From CAZGKX01 sp964525945 (GTDB lineage Bacteria; Pseudomonadota; Gammaproteobacteria; Legionellales; Legionellaceae), in the NCBI GenBank assembly GCA_964525945.1, contig CAZGKX010000052.1, forward strand, positions 1-19,636: DNA of 19,636 nucleotides, in the 5' to 3' direction. Positions within the stretch are counted from its first letter, which is position 1, and every line of letters begins with the position of its first letter. The notes below the pieces were generated by a model that saw only the letters and a list, made by a program, of their open reading frames with translations, searched no databases and was not told the DNA's origin. Positions 6,713 to 15,261 of the stretch are shown one piece after another. The position numbers and the translations under genes were made by a program.

Positions 6713-6718
6713 TATACT
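6713..6718 (+). promoter_or_regulatory. Candidate -10 box for trmB
   Basis: TATACT lies 30 bases before the trmB ATG. No convincing -35 is seen at the right distance, so support is weak. Confidence 0.25.
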
Positions 6719-6748
6719 GCCGCAAAAAATAATTCGGAAGAACACAGC

Positions 6749-7423
6749 ATGCATCGTACTATAAAAAGTTTTGTAATGCGGGCCGGTCGGGTCAGCAACC
6801 GTCAGCAACAAGGGCTCGATATTTGGTTAAACGATTACCAACTGCCTGCCCCTATGGAAGGGGTTTGGGATTTAACCCAAGCGTTTAAACGCACCGCAGA
6901 TACCATCGTGGAAATTGGTTTTGGTATGGGGCATTCGTTGCTGATGATGTCAAAGGCGAAGCCCGAGCTTAATTATATCGGGATTGAAGTGCACCAAGCG
7001 GGTGTGGGTAGCCTCGCTGCCGATTTGCACGAACAGGCCATCCACAATGTTTGTATCGCGCCTTATGACGCTGTCGAAGTTTTTAAATCATGCATTGCTG
7101 ATGATGCTTTAGTGGGGGTGCAAATTTTTTTCCCGGATCCATGGCCTAAAAAGCGCCATCATAAACGGCGTCTCATTCAAATTGATTTTATCCAAGAATT
7201 GCTTAAAAAAATAAAATCCGGGGGGTTTATTCATTGTGCCACCGATTGGCAAGAATACGCCGAACACATGCATGCTGTGCTTCAAGCGATCCCTTCGCTG
7301 CACAATCAACAAGCCGATGGGGGCTTTGCTCCTCGCCCTGAAACGAGGCCATTAACTAAATTTGAACAACGAGGGACCCGGCTTGGTCATGGGGTTTGGG
7401 ATTTAATTTATTTTAAATCTTAA
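6749..7423 (+). CDS. trmB: tRNA (guanine-N7-)-methyltransferase
   Basis: 224 residues. It methylates G46 in the tRNA variable loop using S-adenosylmethionine. The SAM-binding motif is VEIGFGMGHSLL, followed by the acidic IGIEVH. The catalytic/tRNA-binding QIFFPDPWPKKRHHKRRL, HCATDWQEYAEHM and the C-terminal TKFEQRG are all classic TrmB. I chose the ATG at 6749 because GGAAG lies eight bases upstream. The frame extends to a TTG at 6707, but that region overlaps the likely -10 box. It stands alone, divergent from rpmB, and hflK follows after 73 bases. Confidence 0.95.
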   Translation: MHRTIKSFVMRAGRVSNRQQQGLDIWLNDYQLPAPMEGVWDLTQAFKRTADTIVEIGFGMGHSLLMMSKAKPELNYIGIEVHQAGVGSLAADLHEQAIHNVCIAPYDAVEVFKSCIADDALVGVQIFFPDPWPKKRHHKRRLIQIDFIQELLKKIKSGGFIHCATDWQEYAEHMHAVLQAIPSLHNQQADGGFAPRPETRPLTKFEQRGTRLGHGVWDLIYFKS

Positions 7424-7433
7424 CTGGGTTGAC

Positions 7434-7462
7434 TTGCGTAAACTTACTATACCCCATAGAAT
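7434..7462 (+). promoter_or_regulatory. Candidate promoter for hflKC
   Basis: TTGCGT at 7434-7439 and TAGAAT at 7457-7462 are separated by 17 bases, with the hflK start 35 bases further on. The -10 matches 5/6 and the -35 only 3/6. An overlapping TTGACT at 7429 has no properly spaced -10. Confidence 0.33.
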
Positions 7463-7496
7463 TCCAATCAGTATAAGTTAAGGCGGAGATGAATGC

Positions 7497-8639
7497 ATGG
7501 GATGGAATGATCCAGAAAACGGCAAGGATCCATGGAGCGGTAAAAATCAGCCTCCGGATCTTGATGAAGCATTAAAACGTTTACAAGAGCGTTTGAAACA
7601 AACGTTTCGTCGAGGTCCGAAGTTGGAAAATACGCCTTCGGATGGCTCCGGTGGTGGCAGTAGTGTGCTTCTGGCCATTGTCGGTTGCGCTATTGTTATT
7701 TTGTGGGCTTTGTCGGGGATTTTTATTGTGGACCCTGCTGAGCAGGCTGCTATTTTACGTTTTGGTCGCTATGTCGAAACGGTAGGCCCTGGCCCTCATT
7801 GGATTCCGCGTTTTATTTCATCCAAGATTGTGCTAAACGTTGATCGCGTCTCCGATTATTCTTATTCCGCGCAAATGCTCACCAAAGATCAAAATTTGGT
7901 GTCTGTTGCGTTGGCTGTACAATATCGCATCAGTGATTTACAAGATTACTTGTTCAATGTGAGTGATCCCGAAGAAAGTTTACAGCAAGCCACTTCCAGT
8001 GCTCTTCGGCAGGTCGTTGGAACCACCACGTTGGATCAAATCATTACTGAAGGCCGAGATGCGTGGGGAAACAGTGTTCAAGATTCCTTGATCAAAATTC
8101 TCGACGGTTATAAAACCGGTATTCGTATTGTCAATGTTTCCCCGCAGCCTGCGCGCGCTCCAGAAAATGTACAAGATGCATTTGACGATGCGATCAAGGC
8201 GCAAGAGGATGAAAAACGCTTTAAAGAACAAGCACGTGCTTACGAGGCACGTGTTGTACCGATTGCTGAAGGTAATGCGCAACGTATCTTCGAGGAAGCA
8301 AAAGCTTTTGCTGAACAAGTTGTTTTACGAGCTAAAGGCGAAACCGCGGAATTTTTAGCGTTGATGCCAGAATACGCTCGCACGCCTTTTATCACTGGAG
8401 AAAGGATGTATTTAGACACAATGCAGCAAATTTTAATGCGTAGCAGTAAAATTATTGTGGATGGAAAAGCTGGGAATTTGTTGTATTTGCCTTTGTATAA
8501 ATTAGGCCGTAATGCGGTGGAAACGGCTTTGAATAAATCCTCAAAATCCCCTACGTTGATCAACCAACCAGAGAATGATCCATTAATTGATGGTCGCAGT
8601 GTAACCAGGCCAACTGAGCGTTTAGGGAGAAATGATTGA
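7497..8639 (+). CDS. hflK: FtsH protease modulator HflK
   Basis: 380 residues. It begins MGWNDPENGKDPWSG, a conserved HflK opening, then a Gly/Ser-rich linker. One membrane span lies at about 57-78, and the SPFH/band-7 domain starts at IVDPAEQAAILRFGR. The alanine- and glutamate-rich helical region (FKEQARAYEARVVPIAEGNAQ, shown here in pieces) builds the periplasmic cage. HflK and HflC form a membrane complex that surrounds FtsH and limits its proteolysis. AAGGCGGAGAT provides the ribosome binding site. Its stop overlaps the hflC start by one base. Confidence 0.95.
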   Translation: MGWNDPENGKDPWSGKNQPPDLDEALKRLQERLKQTFRRGPKLENTPSDGSGGGSSVLLAIVGCAIVILWALSGIFIVDPAEQAAILRFGRYVETVGPGPHWIPRFISSKIVLNVDRVSDYSYSAQMLTKDQNLVSVALAVQYRISDLQDYLFNVSDPEESLQQATSSALRQVVGTTTLDQIITEGRDAWGNSVQDSLIKILDGYKTGIRIVNVSPQPARAPENVQDAFDDAIKAQEDEKRFKEQARAYEARVVPIAEGNAQRIFEEAKAFAEQVVLRAKGETAEFLALMPEYARTPFITGERMYLDTMQQILMRSSKIIVDGKAGNLLYLPLYKLGRNAVETALNKSSKSPTLINQPENDPLIDGRSVTRPTERLGRND

Positions 8640-9553
8640 TGAATACAACCAAAGCAATCATAGGAGTAGGCCTGTTCATTTTATTGATGTTGTTTTTTTC
8701 TTGCGTCTTTACAATCACGCAAGGTGAAAATGGCATATTGTTGCGCTTGGGGCGTTTAGTCACCGATTCGAAGACAAAACAACTGCGGGTTTTGGATCCA
8801 GGGTTGCATGTCAAATTGCCGTTTATTGAAAGCGTGCGTGTGTTTGACACCCGCATACAAACGTTAGACATTAAATCGTCGCGGATTGTTACCAAAGAGA
8901 AAAAAGATGTGATCGTGGATTATTACGTAAAATGGCGCATTGTGGATTTGGGCCAATACTTTAAAGCCACGGGCGGTAATGCCTTTAAAGCAGAGACACT
9001 GTTGGAGCAACAGTTAAACACTTTGTTACGCGCTCAATTTGGTCGACGCACTATTTCTGATGTGGTTTCGGGGGGGCGGGATGATGTCATGGATGTGCTA
9101 CGAGAGCATGCAGAACAACAAGCCAGTCAATTGGGTATTCGAGTGGTGGATGTACGCATCAAAGGCATTGAATTGCCTGAAAATACCAGCAATGCTATTT
9201 ATCAACGCATGCGCGCGGACATGCAAAAAATTGCCAACCATCATCGCGCGGATGGTCATGCCGCGGCGGAGGCAATTCAAGCCAGTGCAGATGCCAAAGC
9301 CACGGTGATTATTGCTACAGCCACCAGCCGTGGCCAAGAGTTACGTGCTCTAGGCCAAGCAAAAGCCGCCGCGATTTATTCGCAAGCGTTTAGTCAAAAT
9401 AAAGAATTTTTTGCTTTGTACCGTAATTTAAAAGCGTATGAAGCGAGTTTTGACAGTAAAAATGATATTTTTGTTTTGGATCAAAACAGCGCCTTTTTTG
9501 ATTATTTTAGAAATGGTTTATCAAAAGGGAATAGTATAGTTGCAAAGAATTAA
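8639..9553 (+). CDS. hflC: FtsH protease modulator HflC
   Basis: 304 residues. There is one N-terminal membrane span (about 5-25), then the band-7 domain from TITQGENGILLRLGRL. The helical cage region with AIQASADAKATVI follows, and a C-terminal YRNLKAYEASF is typical of HflC. It partners HflK around FtsH at the inner membrane. The ATG at 8639 shares its first base with the hflK stop (TGATG), so translation is coupled. A TTG one codon earlier also fits the frame, but the ATG is preferred, with GGGAGA upstream. Confidence 0.95.
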   Translation: MNTTKAIIGVGLFILLMLFFSCVFTITQGENGILLRLGRLVTDSKTKQLRVLDPGLHVKLPFIESVRVFDTRIQTLDIKSSRIVTKEKKDVIVDYYVKWRIVDLGQYFKATGGNAFKAETLLEQQLNTLLRAQFGRRTISDVVSGGRDDVMDVLREHAEQQASQLGIRVVDVRIKGIELPENTSNAIYQRMRADMQKIANHHRADGHAAAEAIQASADAKATVIIATATSRGQELRALGQAKAAAIYSQAFSQNKEFFALYRNLKAYEASFDSKNDIFVLDQNSAFFDYFRNGLSKGNSIVAKN

Positions 9554-9567
9554 TTATTAATTATAAT
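9540..9567 (+). promoter_or_regulatory. Candidate promoter between hflC and purA
   Basis: TTGCAA (9540-9545) and a perfect TATAAT (9562-9567) are 16 bases apart. Predicted initiation would fall only a few bases before the terminator hairpin at 9581-9615. Confidence 0.4.
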
Positions 9568-9580
9568 GAGTCTGCTGATG

Positions 9581-9615
9581 AAAAGGGGTTAACATTGTTT
9601 AACCCTTTTTTTTTT
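9581..9615 (+). terminator. Rho-independent terminator after hflC
   Basis: GGGTTAA (9586-9592) pairs with TTAACCC (9599-9605) around a six-base loop. The stem is flanked by an A-run and followed by ten T residues (9606-9615). This is the strongest intrinsic terminator in the window. It ends only 16 bases before the purA ATG. Confidence 0.85.
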
Positions 9616-9631
9616 AATTTAAGAGTTTATT

Positions 9632-10927
9632 ATGGCAAAAAACGTTGTGGTTGTAGGCACTCAGTGGGGTGATGAAGGCAAGGGTAAAATTGTTGATTTG
9701 CTGATGCAAGATGCGCAAGCCGTGGTCCGTTACCAAGGTGGTCATAATGCCGGGCATACTTTAAAAATCAATGGTGAAAAAACCGTTTTACGCCTTATCC
9801 CCTCCGGCATACTTCGTCCCCATGTGACTTGTTACATTGGCAATGGCGTGGTTTTATCACCAGAAGCCCTTCTTGCTGAAATGGATGAACTGGAGCAACG
9901 CGGTATTGATGTACGGTCTCGATTGCATATTAGCCCGGCCTGCCCGCTGATTTTGCCTTGCCATGTGGCTTTAGATAAAGCGCGAGAAACGCATAAAGGC
10001 GGCACTGTTATTGGCACCACAGGGCGAGGCATTGGCCCTGCCTATGAAGATAAAATCGCGCGACGCGCCTTAAAAGTCAGTGATTTATTTGACCAAGAGC
10101 GTTTTGCAACTCAATTAGCAGAATTACTGGATTACCATAATTTTGTATTAACCCAGTATTTTCAACAACCCAGTGTTGATCCTCAAGCCATTTTAGACGA
10201 TGCATTGCATTGGGCTGCGCAATTACAACCCATGGTGACAGACATCACAACCCGTTTGCACCAGCATCGGCGGCAAGGTGATTCCATTTTATTTGAAGGT
10301 GCGCAAGGTGTTTATTTAGACATTGATCACGGTACATACCCTTTTGTGACGTCATCCAACACGTGTGTGGGAAGTGTCGTTAACGGATCAGGGTTTGGGC
10401 CGCTTTACCTTGATTATATCCTCGGTATCACCAAAGCCTATACCACACGTGTTGGTTCAGGACCATTCCCAACGGAGTTGCATGATCACATTGGTAAACG
10501 CTTGTCCGAGCGTGGCAATGAATTTGGTGCTGTGACGGGCAGACCGCGTCGCTGTGGATGGTTTGATGCAGTGTTGGTGCGTCGTTCGATTGAATTGAAT
10601 AGCATTTCAGGCTTGTGCATGACCAAATTGGATGTTCTTGATGGGCTAGATAGCATAAAAATTGCAGTGGCTTATCGGGATGCTGATGGCAACGAAATTC
10701 ACTCACCGCCGCAATCGGCTGCTGATTTTGAAAAATTATCACCGGTTTACGAAGAAATGCCGGGATGGACTGAATCGACTGCAGATGTGACCGACGTCAT
10801 GCAATTGCCCGCAAATGCTTTGGCTTATATCAAGCGTCTTGAACAGTTGTTGGATATTCCGATTGATATGTTGTCCACTGGTCCAGAGCGTAATTCAACG
10901 ATTATTTTACGCCACCCCTTCAAATAG
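9632..10927 (+). CDS. purA: Adenylosuccinate synthetase
   Basis: 431 residues, the standard length. It converts IMP, aspartate and GTP to adenylosuccinate, the first step from IMP to AMP. The N-terminal GTQWGDEGKGK loop holds the catalytic D14 and GTP-binding residues. H42 follows in RYQGGHNAGHT, the acid/base partner. GRGIGPAYEDK, FEGAQGVYLDIDHGTYPFVT and the C-terminal STGPERNSTIIL are also diagnostic. The binding site is weak (AAGAG). hflK-hflC-purA is the gene order of many gammaproteobacteria. The terminator immediately upstream means expression needs read-through or a promoter I cannot place with certainty. Confidence 0.97.
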   Translation: MAKNVVVVGTQWGDEGKGKIVDLLMQDAQAVVRYQGGHNAGHTLKINGEKTVLRLIPSGILRPHVTCYIGNGVVLSPEALLAEMDELEQRGIDVRSRLHISPACPLILPCHVALDKARETHKGGTVIGTTGRGIGPAYEDKIARRALKVSDLFDQERFATQLAELLDYHNFVLTQYFQQPSVDPQAILDDALHWAAQLQPMVTDITTRLHQHRRQGDSILFEGAQGVYLDIDHGTYPFVTSSNTCVGSVVNGSGFGPLYLDYILGITKAYTTRVGSGPFPTELHDHIGKRLSERGNEFGAVTGRPRRCGWFDAVLVRRSIELNSISGLCMTKLDVLDGLDSIKIAVAYRDADGNEIHSPPQSAADFEKLSPVYEEMPGWTESTADVTDVMQLPANALAYIKRLEQLLDIPIDMLSTGPERNSTIILRHPFK

Positions 10928-10948
10928 ATATCGCCATTCGTATTAACC

Positions 10949-10967
10949 GCTGGGGTTAACCCCCAGC
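10949..10967 (+). terminator. GC-rich hairpin after purA
   Basis: GCTGGGG pairs with CCCCAGC around a five-base loop; the core GGGGTTAACCCC is a perfect palindrome. No U-run follows, so it may be a weak terminator or pause site before the CAP-domain gene. Confidence 0.35.
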
Positions 10968-10984
10968 CCGCCGAGAGTTGTACC

Positions 10985-11536
10985 ATGAATAAAATAAAAT
11001 CATTCTTTCATTGTTTCGTCTTCATCATTTCTATGGGTATTGTCCCAGCTTCACAAGCAGCAACGGATCACCAAATGACCGATGAAATTCTGGTCTATGT
11101 TAATCAATACCGTGCTCAACATGGTTTGCCTAAATTGGCAATGAGCCCATCCATATCGCAACAAGCACTCCAGCATAGCCATGACATGGCGGCGCACGTC
11201 GTCCCATTTGGTCATGACGGGTTCAATCACCGGATCCAACATTTGCACCAACAAATAAAACAATCGTCTTCTGGTGCCGAAAATGTTGCGTACAATTACA
11301 CAACAGCACGTATTGTTGTGGATGGTTGGATTAAAAGCCCAGCGCATCGGCGAAATATGTTGGGGCATTACAACTTGACGGGCATCGGGATTGCGCGTGA
11401 TAAAACAGGCAAAATCTATTACACCCAATTGTTTCTCCATGAGAACAACGCTGTGACCGTTCACAACAGCCGCGAGCATGGGCATAACGTGCGGATTAAT
11501 GGTACACATCAGCATGGTCATCACGATTATTCCTAA
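10985..11536 (+). CDS. Secreted CAP-domain (SCP/PR-1/YkwD-like) protein with histidine-rich tail
   Basis: 183 residues. A signal peptide covers residues 1-25, with likely cleavage after PASQA. The CAP domain follows at about 30-155: LVYVNQYRAQHGL, GHDGF with cavity H77, GAENVAY with E99, GWIKSPAHRRNML with H121, and YYTQLF. These give the usual His/Glu cavity residues of the family, sometimes metal-binding. Bacterial members are extracytoplasmic and mostly of unknown function. The last 24 residues are rich in histidine (EHGHN, HQHGHHD), which could bind metal. The stop overlaps the next gene's start (TAATG), so export of this protein and the transporter may be co-expressed. Confidence 0.85.
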   Translation: MNKIKSFFHCFVFIISMGIVPASQAATDHQMTDEILVYVNQYRAQHGLPKLAMSPSISQQALQHSHDMAAHVVPFGHDGFNHRIQHLHQQIKQSSSGAENVAYNYTTARIVVDGWIKSPAHRRNMLGHYNLTGIGIARDKTGKIYYTQLFLHENNAVTVHNSREHGHNVRINGTHQHGHHDYS

Positions 11537-12435
11537 TGACGTCTTTAAAATTAAATAGCATCTTGGGCTTCACCCTTTTATGCTGGGCTTCGGCTTTTGT
11601 AGGGATTCGCATCGGGTTGGATGATTTCTCGCCTGGTGCTTTGGCGCTTTTTCGTTATTTAATTGCCTCGTTAGTCATCGCATTGTTCTATTTTCGTCTG
11701 GATAAAAAACCACAGATGCCCTTGCTGGATAAGCTGCAGATGATGTTTCTGGGTGTGCTTGGCATCAGTATCTACAATCTATGCCTGAACTATGGGGAAC
11801 AAACAGTCCCTGCAGGCATTGCCAGCTTTATTGTGGGATTAATGCCTATTTTCACGGTGTTGTTGGCCATTGTTTTTTTACGCGAGCGGCCTGCTTTCGT
11901 TGTTTACATCGGTATGGCGGTGAGTTTTCTAGGGTTAGGATTGATTGGTTTTGCTGAAAAAGCAAATGCCACGTTTAACGGGGATATGTTGGTTATTTTA
12001 ATCTCAGCCATTATGGGTGCAACATACACAATTATGCAGAAGCGATTGTTAAATCGTTACCACCCTGTTGTTGTGACGTGCTGGGTTATTTGGGGTGGCA
12101 CGTTGGCTTTAATGCCGTTTATGCCGGCCTTTGTGAAGGAAATCAGCACGGCAAGCTCAACAGCTGTCGTCGCTGTGGTTTATTTGGGTGTTTTTCCGGC
12201 CGCCATTGCCTATTTATGTTGGGGGTATGTTTTGCAATTTTTACCCGCATCCCAGGCGGCTTTGTATGCTTATGCAACGCCCATCATCTCAACCCTCTTA
12301 GGCATGCTCATCCTCAATGAACGGCCTTCGCATTTGGCTTTTTTGGGTGGATTGATTGCTTTATCAGGTGCTGTATGGGCTTCTTATTTTAGGCAAAAGA
12401 CCACCATCCCCGTTTATAAAAAATCTCCATTGTAA
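11536..12435 (+). CDS. EamA/DMT-family transporter
   Basis: 299 residues with about ten membrane segments in two EamA repeats. The first begins GFTLLCWASAFVGIRIGLDDFSP and contains the FRYLIASLVIALF segment. The second carries VYLGVFPAAIAYLCWGYVLQ and LNERPSHLAFLGGLIALSG. This pattern is typical of drug/metabolite exporters of the inner membrane (10-TM DMT). The substrate cannot be told from the sequence. The ATG overlaps the CAP gene's stop. No clear terminator follows; the 36 bases to the convergent orphan gene hold only a short GCAGCGCTGC palindrome. Confidence 0.85.
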   Translation: MTSLKLNSILGFTLLCWASAFVGIRIGLDDFSPGALALFRYLIASLVIALFYFRLDKKPQMPLLDKLQMMFLGVLGISIYNLCLNYGEQTVPAGIASFIVGLMPIFTVLLAIVFLRERPAFVVYIGMAVSFLGLGLIGFAEKANATFNGDMLVILISAIMGATYTIMQKRLLNRYHPVVVTCWVIWGGTLALMPFMPAFVKEISTASSTAVVAVVYLGVFPAAIAYLCWGYVLQFLPASQAALYAYATPIISTLLGMLILNERPSHLAFLGGLIALSGAVWASYFRQKTTIPVYKKSPL

Positions 12436-12471
12436 GATCAAGCATTGCCACCGCAGCGCTGCTGCATATCT

Positions 12472-13095
12472 TTAAACGTGCATCAACTTACCTTCCGAAT
12501 AAGGCATTGCAGGCCCGGGAGCGGGTAGGGCAACAAGATGGCAAATTTTTTGCGCAATAGAGATGGCTTGAGAGGCAAGCAGGTACTGGCCGTTGGGTTT
12601 TAAAAAGTTGGTCATAAACATCAATTCAAATCGTTCCGCAGCTTTTACCGAAATAAATCGTTCCACAGGCAAGCCTGTTTCTGCAATCACTGTTGGCAGT
12701 TGTGGGTTTGTATCATGATACATCGTATTTGAAAAAGAGAACGAACGGCATTTTAAATGCCATCCCACCACTTGTTGGTTTAAAAACAGCAGGCCTCCCC
12801 CATAATCAGGAAGATCTTTGGGTAAAAAAAAGGGTTTGGTATGGGTGGAAAAAAAATAATTTCTTAAGAAAGCTGTTTGCTGTTTAATCACTTGCACCAT
12901 GGCAGCAAGTCCACCATGATGGCTAGCATAGTCCTTCAATTCACTGATGACAAAAAGATCAGGATTTTTATAATGAATGAAGGAATAATAACCATTTAAA
13001 ACAAGCTTGTCTAATGGGTTAAAATTGTTATCAAAAAAACAAAATGAATGTTGTTTGAGTATGCCAAAATAACAAAGTGGTTTTGATTGAAACAT
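12472..13095 (-). CDS. Orphan protein, function unknown
   Basis: 207 residues, open and uninterrupted. I do not recognise a family. It is rich in Phe, Tyr and His, has no signal peptide or membrane span, and shows no motif I can tie to catalysis. Notable stretches are HHGGLAAMVQVIKQQ near residue 60 and ERFELMFMTNFLKPNGQYLL near 160, which look helical and globular. No clear Shine-Dalgarno precedes the ATG. It lies alone, convergent with the DMT gene and divergent from fadH. The plus strand offers only short frames here, so this is the best coding reading of the region. It could be a lineage-specific regulator or effector, but nothing shows that. Confidence 0.6.
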   Translation of the reverse strand: MFQSKPLCYFGILKQHSFCFFDNNFNPLDKLVLNGYYSFIHYKNPDLFVISELKDYASHHGGLAAMVQVIKQQTAFLRNYFFSTHTKPFFLPKDLPDYGGGLLFLNQQVVGWHLKCRSFSFSNTMYHDTNPQLPTVIAETGLPVERFISVKAAERFELMFMTNFLKPNGQYLLASQAISIAQKICHLVALPAPGPAMPYSEGKLMHV

Positions 13096-13182
13096 ACATG
13101 GGATATTTATTTTGTTTGATCTTAATCTATCGCATTCCTGGTAAAAAAAGCTATATACTAATGAACTTAATCACTAAAATGA

Positions 13183-15213
13183 ATGCACATGGAACTCATC
13201 GTTGACAATACCCCATTCAAAGCACTATTCCAGCCCTTGGACCTGGGCTTTACGCAACTAAAAAACCGTTTATTGATGGGATCAATGCACACGGGCTTAG
13301 AAGAAGACAAAGATGATTTGCATCGTTTAGCGGCGTTTTATCGCGAACGTGTCCAAGGTGGTGTTGGCCTTATTGTCACGGGGGGCTTTGCACCGAATAG
13401 AGCTGGGCGTCTGGCACCCTTTGCGGCTAAACTCACGTCCAGCAAAGAGCAACAGCGGCATGAATTGGTGACGACAACGGTCCATGAAGCAGGTGGCAAA
13501 ATTGCATTGCAAATTCTGCATGCTGGGCGGTATGGTTACCATCCTTTTGTTGTAGCACCAAGCGGACTAAAATCACCGATCAGCCCTTTTAAACCTTGGG
13601 TGATGAGCAAACGCCGTATTGTTAAGACCATTCAGCATTTTGCGCGGTGCGCACGCTTGGCAAAAGCGGCTGGGTATGATGGCGTTGAAATCATGGGCAG
13701 CGAAGGTTATTTGATCAACCAGTTCATTGTCCAACACACCAATCAGCGTCAGGATGAATGGGGTGGGTCGTACACGAACCGTATGCGTTTCCCCATTGAA
13801 ATTGTTCGTCAAGTGCGAGAAGCTGTGGGCGAAGATTTCATCATCATTTACCGTTTATCCATGTTGGATTTGATTGAAAATGGCAGCAGTTGGGACGAAG
13901 TTGTTTTATTGGCGAAAGCCATCGAAGCTGCTGGCGCAACCTTGATCAACACCGGCATTGGCTGGCATGAAGCCCGCATTCCGACCATTGCCACCATGGT
14001 TCCTGCTGCAGGCTTCACACCTGTAACAAAGCATTTAAAATCAGAAGTGACTATCCCTGTTATCACCTCCAACCGCATCAACACGCCGGAATTGGCCAAT
14101 GCCCTGCTCGAAGAAGGGGTGGCTGACATGGTGTCCATGGCACGGCCCTACCTTGCTGACCCACAATTTGCAGAAAAAGCAAAATTGGGTGAATCCAAAG
14201 CCATTAATGTTTGTATTGCATGCAATCAAGCCTGCCTTGATCAAATTTTTGTAAACCAAACAGCATCTTGTTTGGTGAACCCGCGCGCGTGCCATGAGAC
14301 ACGTCTGGTTTACCAAGCAGCCGCCCAGCCTAAGAAAATTGCGGTGGTGGGTGGTGGACCGGCAGGGCTTGCGTTTGCCGCAGTGGCCGCAGAGCGGGGG
14401 CATCGTGTCACCCTCTATGAGAAAAATCCGGTGTTGGGCGGGCAATTTAATTTAGCCAAAAATATCCCTGGCAAAGAAGACTACCAATACACCATTGATT
14501 ATTACACGTATCAATTGGAAAAATTTCAAGTGACCGTTCATCTCGGCACGGATGTTACTTTAGAAACATTGCAGGAATTTGACGAAATCATTATTGCCAC
14601 CGGCGTTGAACCTCGAATTCCGACCATTCCAGGCATCGATCATCACAAGGTGATTTTATACAACGATTTGATTCAAAAGCACCGTACGCCCGGTGAATGC
14701 GTTGCTATTATTGGGGCTGGTGGGATTGGTTTCGATGTTGCCGAATGGCTAACTCATGAGCATGGGGCGAATAAGCAGCAATTTTACAATGAATGGGGCA
14801 TTGATGTCACGGGCGAGCATCGCGGGGGGATAAAAAAACCCGTTCTCGAAAAAAGCCCTCGCCAAGTGTTTTTATTGCAACGTAAAAAAGAGAAATTGGG
14901 CAAGCGTTTAGGCAAAACCACGGGCTGGATTCACCGGTTAAGCATTAAGCATAAACACGTGGAAATGCTCTCGGGTGTGACGTATGTGCGCATTGATGAT
15001 CAAGGGTTGCATATCAAGGTCAACGATACTCCGCGCATATTAGCGGTTGATTCTGTTATTGTTTGTTCCGGGCAAGTTGAAACGAGTGGTTTTTATGAGC
15101 CATTAAAAGAATCAGGGCATTCCGTTCATATCATTGGTGGGGCTTTTAAAGCGCTGGAATTGGACGCGCGTCATGCGATCAATCAAGCGTGTCGCTTGGC
15201 GGCATTACTTTAA
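13183..15213 (+). CDS. fadH: 2,4-dienoyl-CoA reductase (NADPH), FadH type
   Basis: 676 residues (E. coli FadH 672). It reduces 2,4-dienoyl-CoA with NADPH so that polyunsaturated fatty acids can enter beta-oxidation. An old-yellow-enzyme FMN barrel occupies residues 15-340, with KNRLLMGSMHTGLEE, the catalytic Y176 (SEGYLINQF) and H262 (GWHEARIPTIAT). The 4Fe-4S cysteines are C344, C347, C351 and C363 (CIACNQACLD, SCLVNPRAC). The FAD domain starts at GGGPAG (390-395) and a second Rossmann motif, IIGAGGIGFDVAEW, follows. All residues known to matter in E. coli are present with a constant offset of ten. No strong binding site is seen; MHMEL allows a start two codons later. A TATACT sits at 13154 without a good -35. 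Confidence 0.93.
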   Translation: MHMELIVDNTPFKALFQPLDLGFTQLKNRLLMGSMHTGLEEDKDDLHRLAAFYRERVQGGVGLIVTGGFAPNRAGRLAPFAAKLTSSKEQQRHELVTTTVHEAGGKIALQILHAGRYGYHPFVVAPSGLKSPISPFKPWVMSKRRIVKTIQHFARCARLAKAAGYDGVEIMGSEGYLINQFIVQHTNQRQDEWGGSYTNRMRFPIEIVRQVREAVGEDFIIIYRLSMLDLIENGSSWDEVVLLAKAIEAAGATLINTGIGWHEARIPTIATMVPAAGFTPVTKHLKSEVTIPVITSNRINTPELANALLEEGVADMVSMARPYLADPQFAEKAKLGESKAINVCIACNQACLDQIFVNQTASCLVNPRACHETRLVYQAAAQPKKIAVVGGGPAGLAFAAVAAERGHRVTLYEKNPVLGGQFNLAKNIPGKEDYQYTIDYYTYQLEKFQVTVHLGTDVTLETLQEFDEIIIATGVEPRIPTIPGIDHHKVILYNDLIQKHRTPGECVAIIGAGGIGFDVAEWLTHEHGANKQQFYNEWGIDVTGEHRGGIKKPVLEKSPRQVFLLQRKKEKLGKRLGKTTGWIHRLSIKHKHVEMLSGVTYVRIDDQGLHIKVNDTPRILAVDSVIVCSGQVETSGFYEPLKESGHSVHIIGGAFKALELDARHAINQACRLAALL

Positions 15214-15222
15214 ATTGGGGGT

Positions 15223-15249
15223 GTCGCTGTTTAGATAAGTAACAGCGAC
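15223..15249. terminator. Bidirectional hairpin between fadH and the six-cysteine gene
   Basis: GTCGCTGTT and AACAGCGAC form a perfect 9-bp stem with a nine-base loop. It lies between two convergent genes, 9 bases past fadH and 12 bases past the other stop. U-runs are poor on both strands, so strength is uncertain. Confidence 0.45.
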
Positions 15250-15261
15250 GGGCATCACAAT

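Noticed and set aside
12453..12462. GCAGCGCTGC palindrome after the DMT transporter gene
   Set aside because: It has no loop and no U-run, so it cannot act as a hairpin terminator; likely chance.
13183..15213. fadH as part of the F420 system
   Set aside because: All its cofactor motifs match NADPH/FMN/FAD/4Fe-4S FadH, and a minus-strand gene separates it from the F420 operon.
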